Positions 38,136-47,397 of a stretch of 64,000 nt of DNA are shown in pieces. The stretch is from Desulfosediminicola ganghwensis. Lineage in GTDB: Bacteria; Desulfobacterota; Desulfobulbia; Desulfobulbales; Desulfocapsaceae. Location of the stretch: the NCBI RefSeq assembly GCF_005116675.2, contig NZ_CP050699.1:62001-126000 (forward strand), given 5' to 3'. The first letter of the stretch is position 1. Every line of letters starts with the position of its first letter. Position numbers and translations under genes: made by a program. The notes under the pieces were generated by a model that saw only the letters and a program-made list of their open reading frames with translations, had not been told where the DNA came from and did not search any database.

Positions 38136-39182
38136 CTAACGGCTTATGAGCGCATCAGGTATCTCCACCCCCATCTCCCGATAGTATCTGGCAGCGCCCG
38201 GGTGAAGGGGTACCGGCAAACCGGTGATTGCCTGCTCAAGCTTCATCGCCTCGGTGATCGGATGAATATTATAGAGAAATTCCAGATTGTTATAGATTGT
38301 CTTCACGATATGATAGACATCCTGATCGCTGACATCTGCACGAACTGCCAGGAAGTTCGGCTGCGCTATAGTCCTTATCGGACGGTCCTGCCCCTGATAG
38401 GTGTTGGCTTCGATAATATACTCACTCCACAACTGCTGCCTGCTATTCACAAGCCCCACCTGCTCAGCCGTAAAATCCAGTACCCGAATGTCCTTTCCTA
38501 GTGCTGAAAAGGCCTTATTCACCGCCGTAACCGGCGGGCCTCCCGGGATACTCATAATCTGGATCGTACCCTTTCGTATTGCATCGGCACTGTCGTTATA
38601 GGTCAGATTGACCAGCTCGAAATCTCCCTTCGCTTCCAACCCAAGCCGATCAAGAATATAGCTGCTGGACCCTGCACTGCCTGAGTGGACCTCACCAAGA
38701 GATATCTTTTTGCCGGTTATCTGCTCAAGGTCTGCAACCGTGCCGCTCTGCACGTAATCCGACTGGACTATAAAATGCTCAACATTCTGCCAGAGCATGG
38801 TTATCGAGCGTAGGTTTTTCTGCGGACCCTGTTGCACGAACGGACCCTTGCCATCCCAGGCCCATGAGCCGTACAATCCCTGCAGGATAGCGAACTGCGC
38901 CTCTCCCTTTCTCATCAGTTGAAGATTTTCCGCTGAACCTGCCGATCTGATGGCTGTGAGCGATAAACCATACCCCGGCTCAAGCTTTACCTTGGTCAGG
39001 GTTGCCAAAGCCACACCAACCGGATAGTAGGTACCTGCGATATTGGCTGTGGCCAGCACATATTTCCGCTCTCCCGCCGACTGAACTGACCCTGGAACGA
39101 TCACGGTAAAAAGCAGACAAGCGAACAGCACACTACAGGTCCATGCCCACCAACCCTTACTGAAACACAATTGCAGATTCAT
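38136..39182 (-). CDS. TAXI-family TRAP solute-binding protein (orphan, in regulator operon)
   Basis: Periplasmic binding protein of 348 residues with a signal peptide (cleavage near VQSAG) and the TAXI pattern ANIAGTYYPVGVALATLTKV and GEAQFAILQGLYGSWAW. It is closely similar throughout to the other TAXI protein at 44125, so the two are paralogues. It is the last gene of the larA-dctB-dctD operon, 12 bp after dctD and with a GAGAGGGGG ribosome site, and has no permease of its own next to it. It may share the fused TRAP permease at 45259, or present ligand to the neighbouring DctB-like kinase. Confidence 0.88.
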   Translation of the reverse strand: MNLQLCFSKGWWAWTCSVLFACLLFTVIVPGSVQSAGERKYVLATANIAGTYYPVGVALATLTKVKLEPGYGLSLTAIRSAGSAENLQLMRKGEAQFAILQGLYGSWAWDGKGPFVQQGPQKNLRSITMLWQNVEHFIVQSDYVQSGTVADLEQITGKKISLGEVHSGSAGSSSYILDRLGLEAKGDFELVNLTYNDSADAIRKGTIQIMSIPGGPPVTAVNKAFSALGKDIRVLDFTAEQVGLVNSRQQLWSEYIIEANTYQGQDRPIRTIAQPNFLAVRADVSDQDVYHIVKTIYNNLEFLYNIHPITEAMKLEQAITGLPVPLHPGAARYYREMGVEIPDALISR

Positions 39183-39194
39183 GCCCGCCCCCTC

Positions 39195-40574
39195 TCAATC
39201 GTCCAGATAATCAGTTCTTACCAGACCATGCTTTACCATCTTCTGGTTCAGGGTACGCCTCGGCAGGTCCAACTCTTCCATTACCGCCGTGGCATTGCCT
39301 TTATGTCGCTGCAGTGATTGTTCAAGAACACATTTCTCGAAACACTCGCTCTGTTCAGCCAATGATTGCTGAGCCTCCATCACACCATGTGGTTCCGTGT
39401 TTCCGAGCAGGTAGGCTATACGATTGTCACCACGTTGCGAGGTAAGCACATAACGCTGGGCAATATTTTTCAACTCCCGCACATTGCCGGGCCAGCTATG
39501 GGCCATCAATGCTGTTATGTCGGCCGGTGTCAGCGGATCAATCCCCCGATTATAGCGTTTAGCTGCAAGATCTGAAAAATATTCAAAGAGTAACACAATA
39601 TCCCGCCCCCTTCTAGACAAAGGCGGCAAGGTGATCCTGGCCACATTCAGCCGATAGTAGAGATCTTTTCTGAGCAGTCCCTTTTCACAGGCAGACTCCG
39701 GCTCGACGTTGGTGGCGCTGATTACCCTGATATTTATCGGTATTGTTTTGGTGCCGCCAAGCCGTTCTATTTCCTTTTCCTGCAACACCCGTAGCACCTT
39801 GGCCTGCATGTTCAGCGGCATGTTATTGAGTTCATCGAGGAAAAGCGTGCCACCATCAGCCTGTTCGAACTTGCCGATCCGACGGCCGACAGCCCCCGTA
39901 AAAGCGCCCGGCTCGTGACCGAACAACTCATTTTCAAAGAGCCCTTCCGGAATTGCGCCACAATTGATAACCACAAACTCCTGGTCAGCCCTCTCGCTGG
40001 CATCGTGCAGGCAACGGGCGGTCACCTCCTTGCCTGAGCCGGTTTCGCCAAAAAGGAATACGCTAGCATCGGTCGGCGCAAGCTCCTGAATCTCCTGATG
40101 CAGAAACTGCATCGCCTCGCTGGTCCCGAGCAGTTTACTCTCAATGCTGTCCCGATCCTGCTGAAGACGCTTTTTCAACAGACGGTTTTCCAGCACCAGA
40201 GCACGCTGTTCCTTGGCCCTGCGCACTGTTTCAAGCAGGATATCCGGCTCAAACGGTTTTTCGATAAAATCGTAGGCACCTTTGCGTATCGCCTCCACCG
40301 CCATGGGAATATCACCATGGGCAGTGATCAGTACCACCGGTATCTTTCGGTCAATGCTCTGCACTTCATGCATCAGTTGCATACCGTCGATATCTGGCAT
40401 CCGAATGTCGCTGACGATGACCCCGTTGAAATTGCGGTCGATTATCTCCAACACTTCGCGCCCGCCGCTGAAAGCCTCAACGTGCAAATCAGCAAGTTCA
40501 AGCCACTGACTCATAGCAAGGCGCATCGCCTCCTCGTCATCAATCAAATAGATGTTTTCCAGCCCCTTACTCAC
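39195..40574 (-). CDS. dctD: Sigma54-dependent response regulator, DctD-like
   Basis: Activator of 459 residues: receiver with D56, AAA+ domain with GETGSGKE, intact GAFTGA loop (GHEPGAFTGAVG) and TLFLDELN, and a C-terminal Fis-type helix-turn-helix (NATAVMEELDLPRRTLNQKM). It uses a GTG start with GGAGG eight bases upstream, 25 bp after the kinase gene. The sigma54 promoter and twin palindromes at 43904-44049, in front of the TAXI-TRAP-oxidase operon, are its likely target. The symbol is by family; the substrate is unlikely to be a C4-dicarboxylate given the neighbours. Confidence 0.9.
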   Translation of the reverse strand: MSKGLENIYLIDDEEAMRLAMSQWLELADLHVEAFSGGREVLEIIDRNFNGVIVSDIRMPDIDGMQLMHEVQSIDRKIPVVLITAHGDIPMAVEAIRKGAYDFIEKPFEPDILLETVRRAKEQRALVLENRLLKKRLQQDRDSIESKLLGTSEAMQFLHQEIQELAPTDASVFLFGETGSGKEVTARCLHDASERADQEFVVINCGAIPEGLFENELFGHEPGAFTGAVGRRIGKFEQADGGTLFLDELNNMPLNMQAKVLRVLQEKEIERLGGTKTIPINIRVISATNVEPESACEKGLLRKDLYYRLNVARITLPPLSRRGRDIVLLFEYFSDLAAKRYNRGIDPLTPADITALMAHSWPGNVRELKNIAQRYVLTSQRGDNRIAYLLGNTEPHGVMEAQQSLAEQSECFEKCVLEQSLQRHKGNATAVMEELDLPRRTLNQKMVKHGLVRTDYLDD

Positions 40575-40599
40575 TCTTCAACACCTCCAATTTCTCGTC

Positions 40600-42402
40600 T
40601 CATATTATTGCATCCTGCATGTCAGCATTATTACCGAGAGGAAAACTGAGCAGAAAACAGGCTCCGCCTCCATCACCATTGCTCGCAATAATTGTTGCTC
40701 CCAGCTCCTGCAATATCGAGTAGCTGATTGACAGCCCCAGCCCTAAACCGTCGCCATCTTGCTTTGTGGTAAAAAACGGCTCGAAAAGATACTCCATAGC
40801 ATCGGCCGCGATGCCTGCGCCATTATCTGTAACCTGCAACCGGGCTTTGCCGTCACCTGCTGTAATCTCAATATCAACCCTGCCGTCATCCCGCTCTTTG
40901 AGTGCATCCATACTGTTCACCAGCAGATTGATCACCACCTGCTCCACCCTGACCGGATGCCCTTGGATAACTGCACAGCCTTTCGGCAACAGCTCAGTGG
41001 AGACCGCGATATTCTTTTCTGCCAACTGAGCCGAGAGAAATTGAAGTACATTCTCTACACAGACCACCAGGTCCACCGGTTCACTTCGACCGATATTTTT
41101 CCGGGAAAAATTTTTAAGCTGCGCTGTGATTGAAGCCATCCGGTCCGTAAGAGAACCGATCAACGACAGGTTTTTCTTCACCTCATCATGCCTTCCCCGC
41201 TCCAGTAAAATAGAACAACTCGCCAGAAATGTCCGGATTGCTGTCACCGGCTGATTGAGTTCATGGGCCACGGCGGCCGACATCCGGCCCAGCGCAGCAA
41301 GCTTTCCTGTCTGGATAAGTTCCCGCTGGGTTTCCCGAAGACTCTTCTCGGTCCGCTTATGCTCCTGAACCTCCTTTTGCAAAAGCAGGTTCAGCTCGCG
41401 AACAGCCTCTGCTTCCGTGGCTTTTGTGAGTGAAATTTGTTTCGCCTTTCGTTCCCTCAGGTAGAGGACCATCAGAAAAATAATAACCGAGGCGGCAATG
41501 GCCGCGATCTGGGTTGCCCGCATCAAGGTCGCCACCGGTGCCAGGCTTTGCAGGTAGTGCAGCCTCCAACCATATTCCGGCAGCTGATTCGATGTTTCCA
41601 GATAGGTGTCCTGACCGATTTCCAGGATGTTGCCGAATGCGCTGTTTTGTCGCACCATGGGCAGGACTTCCAACTCTTTTTCAAGATACTGGTTGGTAAT
41701 GAGCCGTTTTCTGGTTGGTTTTGAGAGCTGCTCTATAGTCCGGTAACGGTATTCGTCACTGGTTGATAAAATAAAAACCCCGTAAAAATCACTCACCAGA
41801 ATCGTCTCATCACCATCCCGCCAACTCTGCTGCAATGATCCGAGGTCCACCTTTACTGCAACTACCCCAAGCAGGACCCCGTTCTCATAAACGGGAGATG
41901 AGATGAAATAACCTGGCTTTCTCGTTCGAAGCCCAACCGCATAATAACCGCCGGAATCCCCCCTTCTGGCGTCGAGGAAATAGGGGCGAAAGTTAAAATT
42001 CTGGCCAAGCAGGGAGAATTCACCGCGCCAGTTACTGGCTGCTACCGTGGTCCCCCCCTTATCCAGTACGAAAATAAGGCAACCTGTCGCTGCGCCGAAA
42101 TCTTCCAGATGCGGATTGACCCGTATCTCATCCAGCTCACCTTTCAACAGGGAACGAATCCGCGCATCCCGTGCCAATACATAGGGAAGATGACGGTATT
42201 TTTCCAGGCTGTCCACCAACACCCGCGAGTAATACCCTGCCCTGGTACGCCCGTCGCGCTGTAGATCGTGCATAGCCTGCTGCTCCACATAACGGCACAG
42301 TGCCCAGGCAGCAGCGCCAAGCAGCACAAGAAAAGACGCTGCCAGCAGCCATGTGACTTTCTTATTGCGGTGGGCTGTGCCGCTTACAGTGGCAGTTCTC
42401 AT
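40600..42402 (-). CDS. dctB: Sensor histidine kinase, DctB-like
   Basis: Membrane kinase of 600 residues. TM1 is about 17-37, a periplasmic double-PAS (dCache/DctB) sensor covers 38-305 with the ligand-site signature VAASNWRGEFSLLGQNFNF and GLRTRKPGYFISSPVY, TM2 is near 310, then a coiled coil, HisKA with H380 (VAHELNQPVTAIRTF) and an ATPase domain with GLGLGLSI. Its start overlaps the larA-like stop (ATGA). DctB proteins bind small organic acids directly, so the sensed ligand is probably the hydroxy acid handled by this cluster. Confidence 0.9.
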   Translation of the reverse strand: MRTATVSGTAHRNKKVTWLLAASFLVLLGAAAWALCRYVEQQAMHDLQRDGRTRAGYYSRVLVDSLEKYRHLPYVLARDARIRSLLKGELDEIRVNPHLEDFGAATGCLIFVLDKGGTTVAASNWRGEFSLLGQNFNFRPYFLDARRGDSGGYYAVGLRTRKPGYFISSPVYENGVLLGVVAVKVDLGSLQQSWRDGDETILVSDFYGVFILSTSDEYRYRTIEQLSKPTRKRLITNQYLEKELEVLPMVRQNSAFGNILEIGQDTYLETSNQLPEYGWRLHYLQSLAPVATLMRATQIAAIAASVIIFLMVLYLRERKAKQISLTKATEAEAVRELNLLLQKEVQEHKRTEKSLRETQRELIQTGKLAALGRMSAAVAHELNQPVTAIRTFLASCSILLERGRHDEVKKNLSLIGSLTDRMASITAQLKNFSRKNIGRSEPVDLVVCVENVLQFLSAQLAEKNIAVSTELLPKGCAVIQGHPVRVEQVVINLLVNSMDALKERDDGRVDIEITAGDGKARLQVTDNGAGIAADAMEYLFEPFFTTKQDGDGLGLGLSISYSILQELGATIIASNGDGGGACFLLSFPLGNNADMQDAII

Positions 42403-43706
42403 GGTTGAACTACTGTCTTCCCGCCCGCGATACCGACTTTCTGTTTCGTGACCAGAAGAGAACTATTCGCGACAACACCAACCCTGCAATCAGTATCAAG
42501 ATCGTCAAGTACCAGCTGTGCCTGATCCGGCGATATTTTTTTTACCCCGATCTCACGACAGATTTCCTCATCAAGATCGGTGATCAGAGCAATACGAATA
42601 CGTCTGGTCTTCTCCATCATAGCCAGGGCCGTACCACCGTTGCCGACATAGCGCGCAACCAGTTCAGTAAAGGCCTGCTTCCAGCCCCCCATCCGAAAAT
42701 ATGGTAAAAAGGTCTTGGAGCCTATCCCGTCCCGGCACTCAGCAAACATTATCAGCGTACCACCATCTTCAACCAGCGGAGCCGCATTATGAATCGACTT
42801 ATGGCTCTGGATGAAATTAATATCCTTGGGAAAGCCGCCGGCAGAGGCAATTACCAGCGGATATTGTTCTTTTTGTTCAACGGTATAATAGCTGTCCAGC
42901 TCATCACAGGCTGCCAGGAAATCCTGGTAGCTGTCACCAAAAATGAATCTCGCCACCTCACCTTTGCTGTCGAGAATACCGTGAATCGAATGGTAGTCCG
43001 GCATCCTTGACTGCATATCGCGCAAATCATCAGCCAGGGGGTTGCCCACCAGATTTCCGGGTCGGCAGCCGGCTGATAGAGTTGATTGCTCTGGGTCGAG
43101 GAAAAGTCGATGATTGGCATAAATCGCCTCCCGTTCACCGAGCCCGGGAAAAATAAGTTTTCTGCCGCCCCCGTAACCGGCAAAGTAATGGTGAGACAGG
43201 GCACCGACAGTCAGTACCAGCCCGGCAGAACAGAGTTCTTTGCGGACCCGCACCGGTGTCCCTCTGCCGGTTTTCCCCAGTTCCTGGAACTGTTCTCTTT
43301 TTTCACAATCGTGGTGAATAAAACGATAGTTGTTATACACTTCACCATAGGCTTTCAGACACTCGTCATCGCTCTGCCTCGGATGAGTGCCATAGGCGAT
43401 AAAAAAGGTTATCTCTGCCGGATCAACGTCCAGCTCCTGCAATGTAGTCACCACCCAGGGAAGGATGGTTGTATACCCGCAGAGCCGTGTCTTGTCAGCC
43501 ACCACAATGGCGACATTGGTATTTTTGCCCCGTTGCGTCAACATCGGCTCAACGAGATCCCGTAACCTCATTCGGAAATCACTCTCTTCAACCGCATATT
43601 CCGGTTCCCTGAATGAGTAGTGAACCGCATCCTGAGAAATGTTGAGCGAGCGATATCCCTTACCGCCATCTAATCCCTGTCCGTAGGGAAGTTCTATCTG
43701 CTGCAT
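42399..43706 (-). CDS. larA: LarA-family nickel-pincer racemase/epimerase
   Basis: Lactate racemase family (DUF2088) protein of 435 residues, requiring the nickel-pincer nucleotide cofactor. Catalytic residues fit: His in AYGTHPRQ, then SHHYFAGYGGGRK with the His and the Lys that anchors the cofactor, and a further His in YANHRL. The start has GGAGGG four bases upstream. It leads the minus-strand operon with the DctBD pair. LarA homologues act on lactate, malate, gluconate and other 2-hydroxy acids; the neighbouring GlcD-like oxidase makes lactate or a similar acid most likely. The cofactor genes larBCE are not in the window. Confidence 0.82.
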   Translation of the reverse strand: MQQIELPYGQGLDGGKGYRSLNISQDAVHYSFREPEYAVEESDFRMRLRDLVEPMLTQRGKNTNVAIVVADKTRLCGYTTILPWVVTTLQELDVDPAEITFFIAYGTHPRQSDDECLKAYGEVYNNYRFIHHDCEKREQFQELGKTGRGTPVRVRKELCSAGLVLTVGALSHHYFAGYGGGRKLIFPGLGEREAIYANHRLFLDPEQSTLSAGCRPGNLVGNPLADDLRDMQSRMPDYHSIHGILDSKGEVARFIFGDSYQDFLAACDELDSYYTVEQKEQYPLVIASAGGFPKDINFIQSHKSIHNAAPLVEDGGTLIMFAECRDGIGSKTFLPYFRMGGWKQAFTELVARYVGNGGTALAMMEKTRRIRIALITDLDEEICREIGVKKISPDQAQLVLDDLDTDCRVGVVANSSLLVTKQKVGIAGGKTVVQP

Positions 43707-43903
43707 TTACCCTCCATATTGCCAGCCATCATTGAATTCACTCTCGCAGGCGTCAGACTCTTCGCCTTTCCCTGCCGTCAAGCAACATAAAGAACAAGAA
43801 CCGTTCCAGTTGTCAGATTCTTAGCACTGCTGGCCCAACTCTGATTCATAGCACGAAATCAATACGATATGCAATCAATGCCAAATCATGAGCGAAACCA
43901 TAA

Positions 43904-43952
43904 GCAAGATCTTGCCGATAGCCAGCTCCCCATAGGCAAAATTTTGCCGATT
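43904..43952 (+). promoter_or_regulatory. Two tandem palindromes, candidate DctD enhancer
   Basis: GCAAGATCTTGC (43904-43915) and GGCAAAATTTTGCC (43936-43949) are perfect palindromes with the same GCAA-N4-TTGC core, both followed by CGAT. Their centres are 33 bp apart, close to three helical turns, and lie about 115-150 bp before the predicted sigma54 start site. This is the expected form of an enhancer for two activator dimers. Confidence 0.65.
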
Positions 43953-44032
43953 GACTCCCGGACTCTATGCGGGCATTCTTGTAAATAGCCTAATACGCGT
44001 CTCTTTCACAACCGCCATTCTGCAATCCGCCA

Positions 44033-44049
44033 TGGCCCGCCTCTTGCTA
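44033..44049 (+). promoter_or_regulatory. Sigma54 promoter of the TAXI-TRAP operon
   Basis: TGGCCCGCCTCTTGCTA has GG and GC with 10 bp between them and an intact TTGCTA; only CC replaces the usual CA. It lies 76 bp upstream of the TAXI gene ATG and downstream of the paired palindromes. Confidence 0.75.
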
Positions 44050-44124
44050 TATGGCAACTTGGAAATCTAACAAACACGAAGTAACGGTTGGAGGTCAACC
44101 CACCCATCTATCAAGGAGGAAGTT

Positions 44125-45147
44125 ATGAAAATTACATCGGCGATAGCCCGTTGTGCCCTGGTAGCCTTTACTGCCACCCTGCTCTCGACTGCCGCTGCCA
44201 CCGCGGCCGAAGAGAAGAACTACCTGCTCGCCACTGCCAGCACAGGCGGCACCTATTACCCTGTTGGCGTAGCCATCTCGACCCTGACCAAGGTGAAGCT
44301 ACAGCCTACGGAAGGGATCGGCATGTCTGCTATCAACTCTGCAGGCTCAGGTGAAAACATCAAGCTGCTGCGGGACAATGAGGCGCAATTTGCTATTCTT
44401 CAGGGCCTCTATGGCTACTATGCCTGGAACGGCAAGGGTCCGATCAAAAACGAAGGCCCACAAAAAGGGCTGCGCTCGGTAACCATGCTCTGGCAAAATG
44501 TTGAACAATTTACCATCGCCGCCGACAAAGCCGCCACCGGAACCATCGAGGATGTTCTCGCCTTAAAAGGCAGCCGTATGGCGCTTGGCAAGAAGAACAG
44601 TGGCACCCTCGGCTCCAATACCGTCCTGCTTGAAAATCTTGGCATGGATCCAGCCAATGATTTTGACCTGGTTTATGTCGGCTACGGCCCCAGCGCCGAT
44701 GCCCTGCAAAATGGTCAGGTGGCAGGAATGTCCACCCCGGCAGGAACCCCTACGGGAGCTGTAACCCGCGCCATCGCCGCCATGGGAGACAAAGCAAAGC
44801 TCCTTGAGTTCACCGATGAGCAGGCCGCAAAAGCTGACGGCGGCCTCGGACTCTGGACTGAATACATTATCAAGGCCGGCACCTATCCGGGCCAGGAAAA
44901 AGACATCAAGACCATCGCACAGCCAAACTTTCTTGCTGTCCGTGCAGATGTGGATGACGAAGCCGTCTATAAAATCACCAAGACCATTTACGAGAATCTG
45001 GCATTTTTAAACGCAATCCACAAGGCCACTGCCGTGATGCAACTTGAAAAAGCCATCGCCGGTCTGCCAATGCCCCTGCACCCCGGCGCTGTGAAATATT
45101 TCAAGGAAGCTGGTCTTGAGATCCCTGAAAAACTGATCGCCGATTAA
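44125..45147 (+). CDS. TAXI-family TRAP solute-binding protein
   Basis: Periplasmic binding protein of 340 residues that captures the substrate for the fused TRAP permease downstream. It has a signal peptide (cleavage after TAAA or TAAAEE region, about residue 27) and the TAXI motif ASTGGTYYPVGVAISTLTKV. AAGGAGG before the ATG is a strong ribosome site. It is separated from the permease by an intrinsic terminator, which should raise its level relative to the permease. It is a paralogue of the orphan TAXI protein at 38136. Confidence 0.92.
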   Translation: MKITSAIARCALVAFTATLLSTAAATAAEEKNYLLATASTGGTYYPVGVAISTLTKVKLQPTEGIGMSAINSAGSGENIKLLRDNEAQFAILQGLYGYYAWNGKGPIKNEGPQKGLRSVTMLWQNVEQFTIAADKAATGTIEDVLALKGSRMALGKKNSGTLGSNTVLLENLGMDPANDFDLVYVGYGPSADALQNGQVAGMSTPAGTPTGAVTRAIAAMGDKAKLLEFTDEQAAKADGGLGLWTEYIIKAGTYPGQEKDIKTIAQPNFLAVRADVDDEAVYKITKTIYENLAFLNAIHKATAVMQLEKAIAGLPMPLHPGAVKYFKEAGLEIPEKLIAD

Positions 45148-45179
45148 TCGACAGCAAGCAAATTTCTTTGTTCGAACAT

Positions 45180-45210
45180 ACCGGCTCCCCTTTTTTCGGG
45201 AGCCGGTTTT
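45180..45210 (+). terminator. Intrinsic terminator/attenuator between TAXI and TRAP genes
   Basis: ACCGGCTCCC (45180-45189) pairs with GGGAGCCGGT (45198-45207), then TTTT. It lies 32 bp after the stop of the binding-protein gene and 50 bp before the permease start. Partial readthrough would set the binding protein to permease ratio. Confidence 0.82.
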
Positions 45211-45258
45211 CTGTATTACCTTCTACCAGTAATTGAATCAGCATTACGGGAGCACCTC

Positions 45259-47367
45259 ATGCAAACCGACGACATTTTCATGCCAACCAAGGGATTTGCC
45301 GGTAAAGCTATCTTTTATATAGGTATCCTCGTCTCTTTGGTTCACATCTACTTCAATATCTTCGGCGTGCTCCCAACGCTTACCCAGAACGCACTGCATT
45401 ATTCCGGCTTCGCCATTCTCTGCGCCCTTGTCTACCCCTTTCGGGGAGCAGGTAAAAAACGAGGCCGCTTCGGTCTGGTCTTTGACTGCCTGCTCGGTGT
45501 TACTGCAGCATTCTGCGCGATTTATATGATCGCTATGGAAGATGCCATTTACGCGCGCGGTGTTCATCTCAGCAGCATTGAGTGGGTTGCAGGTACCATC
45601 CTCATCCTCACCGCAGTTGAGTTTACCAGAAGGGCCACCGGTTGGATTATCCCGGTGCTGATCCTGCTCGCCCTGAGTTATGTGGGCTGGTGGGGTGAGT
45701 ATGTGGGCGGAGTATTCAGATTCAGCGGACTTTCGGCTGAAACAATACTTTTCCGCTCGGTGTATGGTGATGATGGTCTGTTCGGCAACATCGCCAGAAT
45801 ATCGTCAACCTTCGTTTTCATGTTCATCCTCTTCGGCGCATTTTTACTTCGCTCCGGAGCCGGGGACTTTGTCATAAATCTTGCCAGGGCCGTGGCCGGC
45901 AGGATGATTGGGGGCCCCGGACTGGTGGCGGTTTTTGCTTCCGGGCTTACCGGTACCATTTCCGGCTCTGCTGTGGCCAACACAGCCTCCACAGGAGTCA
46001 TCACCATCCCGCTGATGAAACGGGCAGGCTTTGAAGCCCGCTTCGCCGCAGGTGTTGAAGCAGCGGCTTCTACCGGCGGTCAGCTTATGCCGCCAATCAT
46101 GGGTGCCGGCGCCTTTGTAATGGCCAGTTACACCCAGATCCCTTACACCACCATCGTGCTCTACTCGATCCTGCCCGCGATACTTTATTTCGCCACAGTC
46201 GGTTTTTTCGTGCGCATCGAGGCTAAACGTACCGGTATAGGTATCGTCGAAGATGAAAAACTGGGCGTCATGAAAGTTTTGAAAGAAGGCGGCCTGCCCT
46301 TTCTGCTGCCGGTATCTATCCTGATCGGTATGCTGATTTATGGCTTTACTCCCACCTACGCCGCAGGCTTTGCCATTCTCTCTGTTGTCGTCTCATCGTG
46401 GATGACCCCGAACAGGATGGGTGTTCAGGCGATCATGGAGGCGCTGGCCCTGGGTGCGCGCAATATGGTGATGACTGCCATCCTGCTCTGCAGTGTCGGC
46501 CTGGTTGTCAATGTTATCGCCACCGCCGGAATCGGCAACACCTTTTCACTGATGATTACCGAATGGTCCGGTGACAACATGCTGATAGCCATCCTGCTTA
46601 TCGCCCTGGCCTCGCTGGTGCTCGGCATGGGGTTGCCGGTCACTGCTTCCTATATCGTGCTTGGCACCCTGTCCGCCCCGGCGCTTTATACACTCATCGC
46701 AGACGGCCAGATCACCCAGACCATCGCCAGCGGTATGCTGAGTGAAGACGCTAAAATGATCTTCATGATGGCGGTCCCCGACAAAGCTGAGCTTCTGGGC
46801 CAGGTCATGCCCCTGGCCCAGGCCAGGGAATTGTTTGCTTCGGTGCCACTGGAGCTGAGCGATACCCTGCGCACTATGCTCATTGCTCCGGAAGCAGCCA
46901 CTTTCGCCCTACTTTCGGCCCATATGATCATCTTCTGGCTCAGCCAGGACTCCAACGTCACCCCGCCGGTCTGCCTCGCCGCCTTCACCGGCGCCGCCAT
47001 TGCCGGTACACCGCCGATGGCCACCGGTTTTCAATCCTGGAAGGTCGCCAAAGGCCTTTATATCATACCGCTTCTTTTCGCCTACACCAATCTGCTCGGC
47101 GGCTCACTTGCCGAAGTTCTCACCATCTCATTTTTCGCCCTGCTCGGGCTCTATTGCTTCACCAGCGCCATCCAGGGGCATATGGAAAATCCCGTCCCGC
47201 CACTGGTACGTATTGCTCTGCTGGTACTGGCCTTTTTCCTGTTAAAACCTGCTTCACTCGTCATTCATAGTGTTGCCGCAATACTTTTCTTGCTGCTATT
47301 TGTCGTAAACTTTACAATGAAAGCCCATAAAAAAAATCCTAACGCGAGTCAACCGGCTTCAGCGTAA
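45259..47367 (+). CDS. TRAP transporter fused permease (4TM/12TM)
   Basis: Secondary transporter of 702 residues in which the small DctQ-like and large DctM-like parts form one chain, the usual form for TAXI systems. About four spans in residues 12-170 are followed by the large domain, including GLTGTISGSAVANTASTGVI and the gate-region AAASTGGQLMPPIMGAGAF. GGGAG lies six bases before the ATG. It uses the Na+ (or H+) gradient with the TAXI binding protein to import an organic acid. Confidence 0.93.
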   Translation: MQTDDIFMPTKGFAGKAIFYIGILVSLVHIYFNIFGVLPTLTQNALHYSGFAILCALVYPFRGAGKKRGRFGLVFDCLLGVTAAFCAIYMIAMEDAIYARGVHLSSIEWVAGTILILTAVEFTRRATGWIIPVLILLALSYVGWWGEYVGGVFRFSGLSAETILFRSVYGDDGLFGNIARISSTFVFMFILFGAFLLRSGAGDFVINLARAVAGRMIGGPGLVAVFASGLTGTISGSAVANTASTGVITIPLMKRAGFEARFAAGVEAAASTGGQLMPPIMGAGAFVMASYTQIPYTTIVLYSILPAILYFATVGFFVRIEAKRTGIGIVEDEKLGVMKVLKEGGLPFLLPVSILIGMLIYGFTPTYAAGFAILSVVVSSWMTPNRMGVQAIMEALALGARNMVMTAILLCSVGLVVNVIATAGIGNTFSLMITEWSGDNMLIAILLIALASLVLGMGLPVTASYIVLGTLSAPALYTLIADGQITQTIASGMLSEDAKMIFMMAVPDKAELLGQVMPLAQARELFASVPLELSDTLRTMLIAPEAATFALLSAHMIIFWLSQDSNVTPPVCLAAFTGAAIAGTPPMATGFQSWKVAKGLYIIPLLFAYTNLLGGSLAEVLTISFFALLGLYCFTSAIQGHMENPVPPLVRIALLVLAFFLLKPASLVIHSVAAILFLLLFVVNFTMKAHKKNPNASQPASA

Positions 47368-47397
47368 AGAGATACCCGCAAGGAGATACGCAGTGCC

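Larger units (their letters stand above)
43707..44124. other. 418-bp divergent control region of the hydroxy-acid cluster
   Basis: It separates the larA-dctBD-TAXI operon (minus) from the TAXI-TRAP-oxidase operon (plus). It contains the sigma54 promoter at 44033-44049 and the palindromes at 43904-43952. For the minus operon no sigma54 box with the right spacing was found; a near match on the minus strand around 43870-43886 has only 8 bp between GG and GC and was discounted. Confidence 0.6.

Noticed and set aside
43870-43886. Minus-strand TGGCAT...TTGCAT before larA
   Set aside because: Only 8 bp separate GG and GC, which is incompatible with sigma54 binding.
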